Source: Candidatus Cloacimonadota bacterium
GTDB taxonomy: Bacteria > Cloacimonadota > Cloacimonadia > JGIOTU-2
Direction of reading: 5' to 3'
Assembly (NCBI GenBank): GCA_021158425.1
Contig: JAGGUR010000105.1
Coordinates: 1 to 7,826, forward strand
Length of the DNA: 7,826 bases
Each line of letters opens with the position of its first letter. Within the stretch, counting starts at the first letter, position 1. Under the pieces are notes generated by a model. It searched no databases, was not told the origin of the DNA, and saw only the letters and a list, made by a program, of their open reading frames with translations. Below, piece after piece: positions 7,156 through 7,826 of this stretch. A program made the translations under genes and the position numbers.

Positions 7156-7826
7156 CTATTTAATCGCTACTGCTGTATACGATAATGCTAACATTGTAAA
7201 AACAAATGCCTGTATAGTGCCTATGAACAAACCAAAGAAGATATTTAGACCAACAGGAATGAGTATAAATCTTATCAAATTTGAGATAACTAAAATTATT
7301 ATAGCACCACCTAAAATATTCCCAAAAAGACGGAAAGAGATAGAAATTCCCTTTGCAACTTCGCCCACAAGATTTAAAGGTGCCATAAAAAAAAACGGTT
7401 CTGTATAACTTTTTAGATATTTCTTAAATCCTTTTTCTTTTATTGCTGAAAAGTGAACAACTAATATTACCATCAAGCCCATCCCAAGAGGGACATTAAG
7501 ATTTCTTGTAGGCTCCATATTACCCGGAATTGGTATTATCCCAATAATATTGCAGGTAAAAATAAATAGAAAAATTGTAATAATATATGGCGTAAAATAA
7601 GCCTTATCCTCTCCTAAGGTTTCAGTAACTAAATCTACAAAAAATGAATAAATTATCTCTGCAATTGATTGTGCTTTTGATGGAACCAATTTCATATTTC
7701 TTCTTACAAAAAATGCAATCAAAATCAAAATTAAATCAACAGCTATGATAACTCTGATAACATTCCAGTTTATCGGAAATCTACCAAAAACCTTAATAAT
7801 CTTATCAGATTGAAACTCTTCGTGAA
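7156..7826 (-). CDS. atpB: ATP synthase Fo subunit a, 5' end cut by window edge
   Basis: Stator membrane subunit providing the two ion half-channels next to the c-ring. The frame is open from the TAG at 7156 to the right edge, giving 222 visible residues. A TTG at 7728 is in frame but should not be taken as the start: the 32 codons upstream continue the protein (HEEFQ...INWNVIRVIIAVDLI) and supply most of the first membrane helix. Seen further on: PTRNLNVPLGMGL, the VGEVAKGISI segment, the essential arginine in SFRLFGN (codon 7330-7332, equivalent to E. coli Arg210) and IQAFVFTMLALSYTA near the C-terminus, containing the conserved Gln of the last helix. Probably only a few N-terminal residues are missing. 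It lies first among the visible genes, as usual, 14 nt before the fused subunit c gene. Confidence 0.97.
   Translation of the reverse strand, partial: HEEFQSDKIIKVFGRFPINWNVIRVIIAVDLILILIAFFVRRNMKLVPSKAQSIAEIIYSFFVDLVTETLGEDKAYFTPYIITIFLFIFTCNIIGIIPIPGNMEPTRNLNVPLGMGLMVILVVHFSAIKEKGFKKYLKSYTEPFFFMAPLNLVGEVAKGISISFRLFGNILGGAIIILVISNLIRFILIPVGLNIFFGLFIGTIQAFVFTMLALSYTAVAIK

Noticed and set aside
7156..7728. Subunit a as a 190-residue protein starting at TTG 7728
   Set aside because: The frame stays open to the window edge, and the 32 upstream codons encode the expected N-terminal segment and start of the first membrane helix; the TTG is an internal leucine.

Overview
The window is the body of a bacterial F-type ATP synthase operon, read entirely from the minus strand. 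In transcription order (right to left) it holds atpB (subunit a, its first codons beyond the right edge), a fused three-hairpin subunit c gene, a normal one-hairpin subunit c gene, atpF (b), atpH (delta), atpA (alpha), atpG (gamma), a DNA methyltransferase gene that does not belong to the complex, and atpD (beta, its last codons beyond the left edge). Apart from the methyltransferase the order is the classical B-E-F-H-A-G-D; atpC would be expected to the left of the window.

Fo part (6025-7826): the unusual piece is the rotor. A 242-residue protein carries three helical hairpins in a row, each keeping an ion-binding glutamate, and is followed by a separate 78-residue subunit c. Three of the four hairpins differ at the inner-helix position that helps to set ion specificity: two have glutamate (the two-carboxylate arrangement known from a Na+ rotor) and two have isoleucine. 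A hybrid rotor ring, possibly Na+-coupled, is inferred. The two c genes are separated by 124 nt holding a long imperfect inverted repeat.

F1 part (1-6024): b, delta, alpha and gamma are tightly packed (8-nt overlap atpF/atpH with a TTG start for atpH, 1-nt overlap atpA/atpG). After atpG the layout breaks: a 264-nt spacer with a GC-rich island of palindromes and a CACAAAG octamer repeat, then a beta-class adenine/N4-cytosine DNA methyltransferase, then atpD only 21 nt later. No intrinsic terminator is visible in the spacer, so the methyltransferase is probably transcribed with the ATP synthase.

Organism: an AT-rich bacterium (about one third GC by eye). The Na+-type rotor features and interspersed CACAAAG-type repeats fit an anaerobic, probably uncultured lineage, but nothing here fixes the phylum. 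No promoter, tRNA, rRNA or CRISPR array was recognised.
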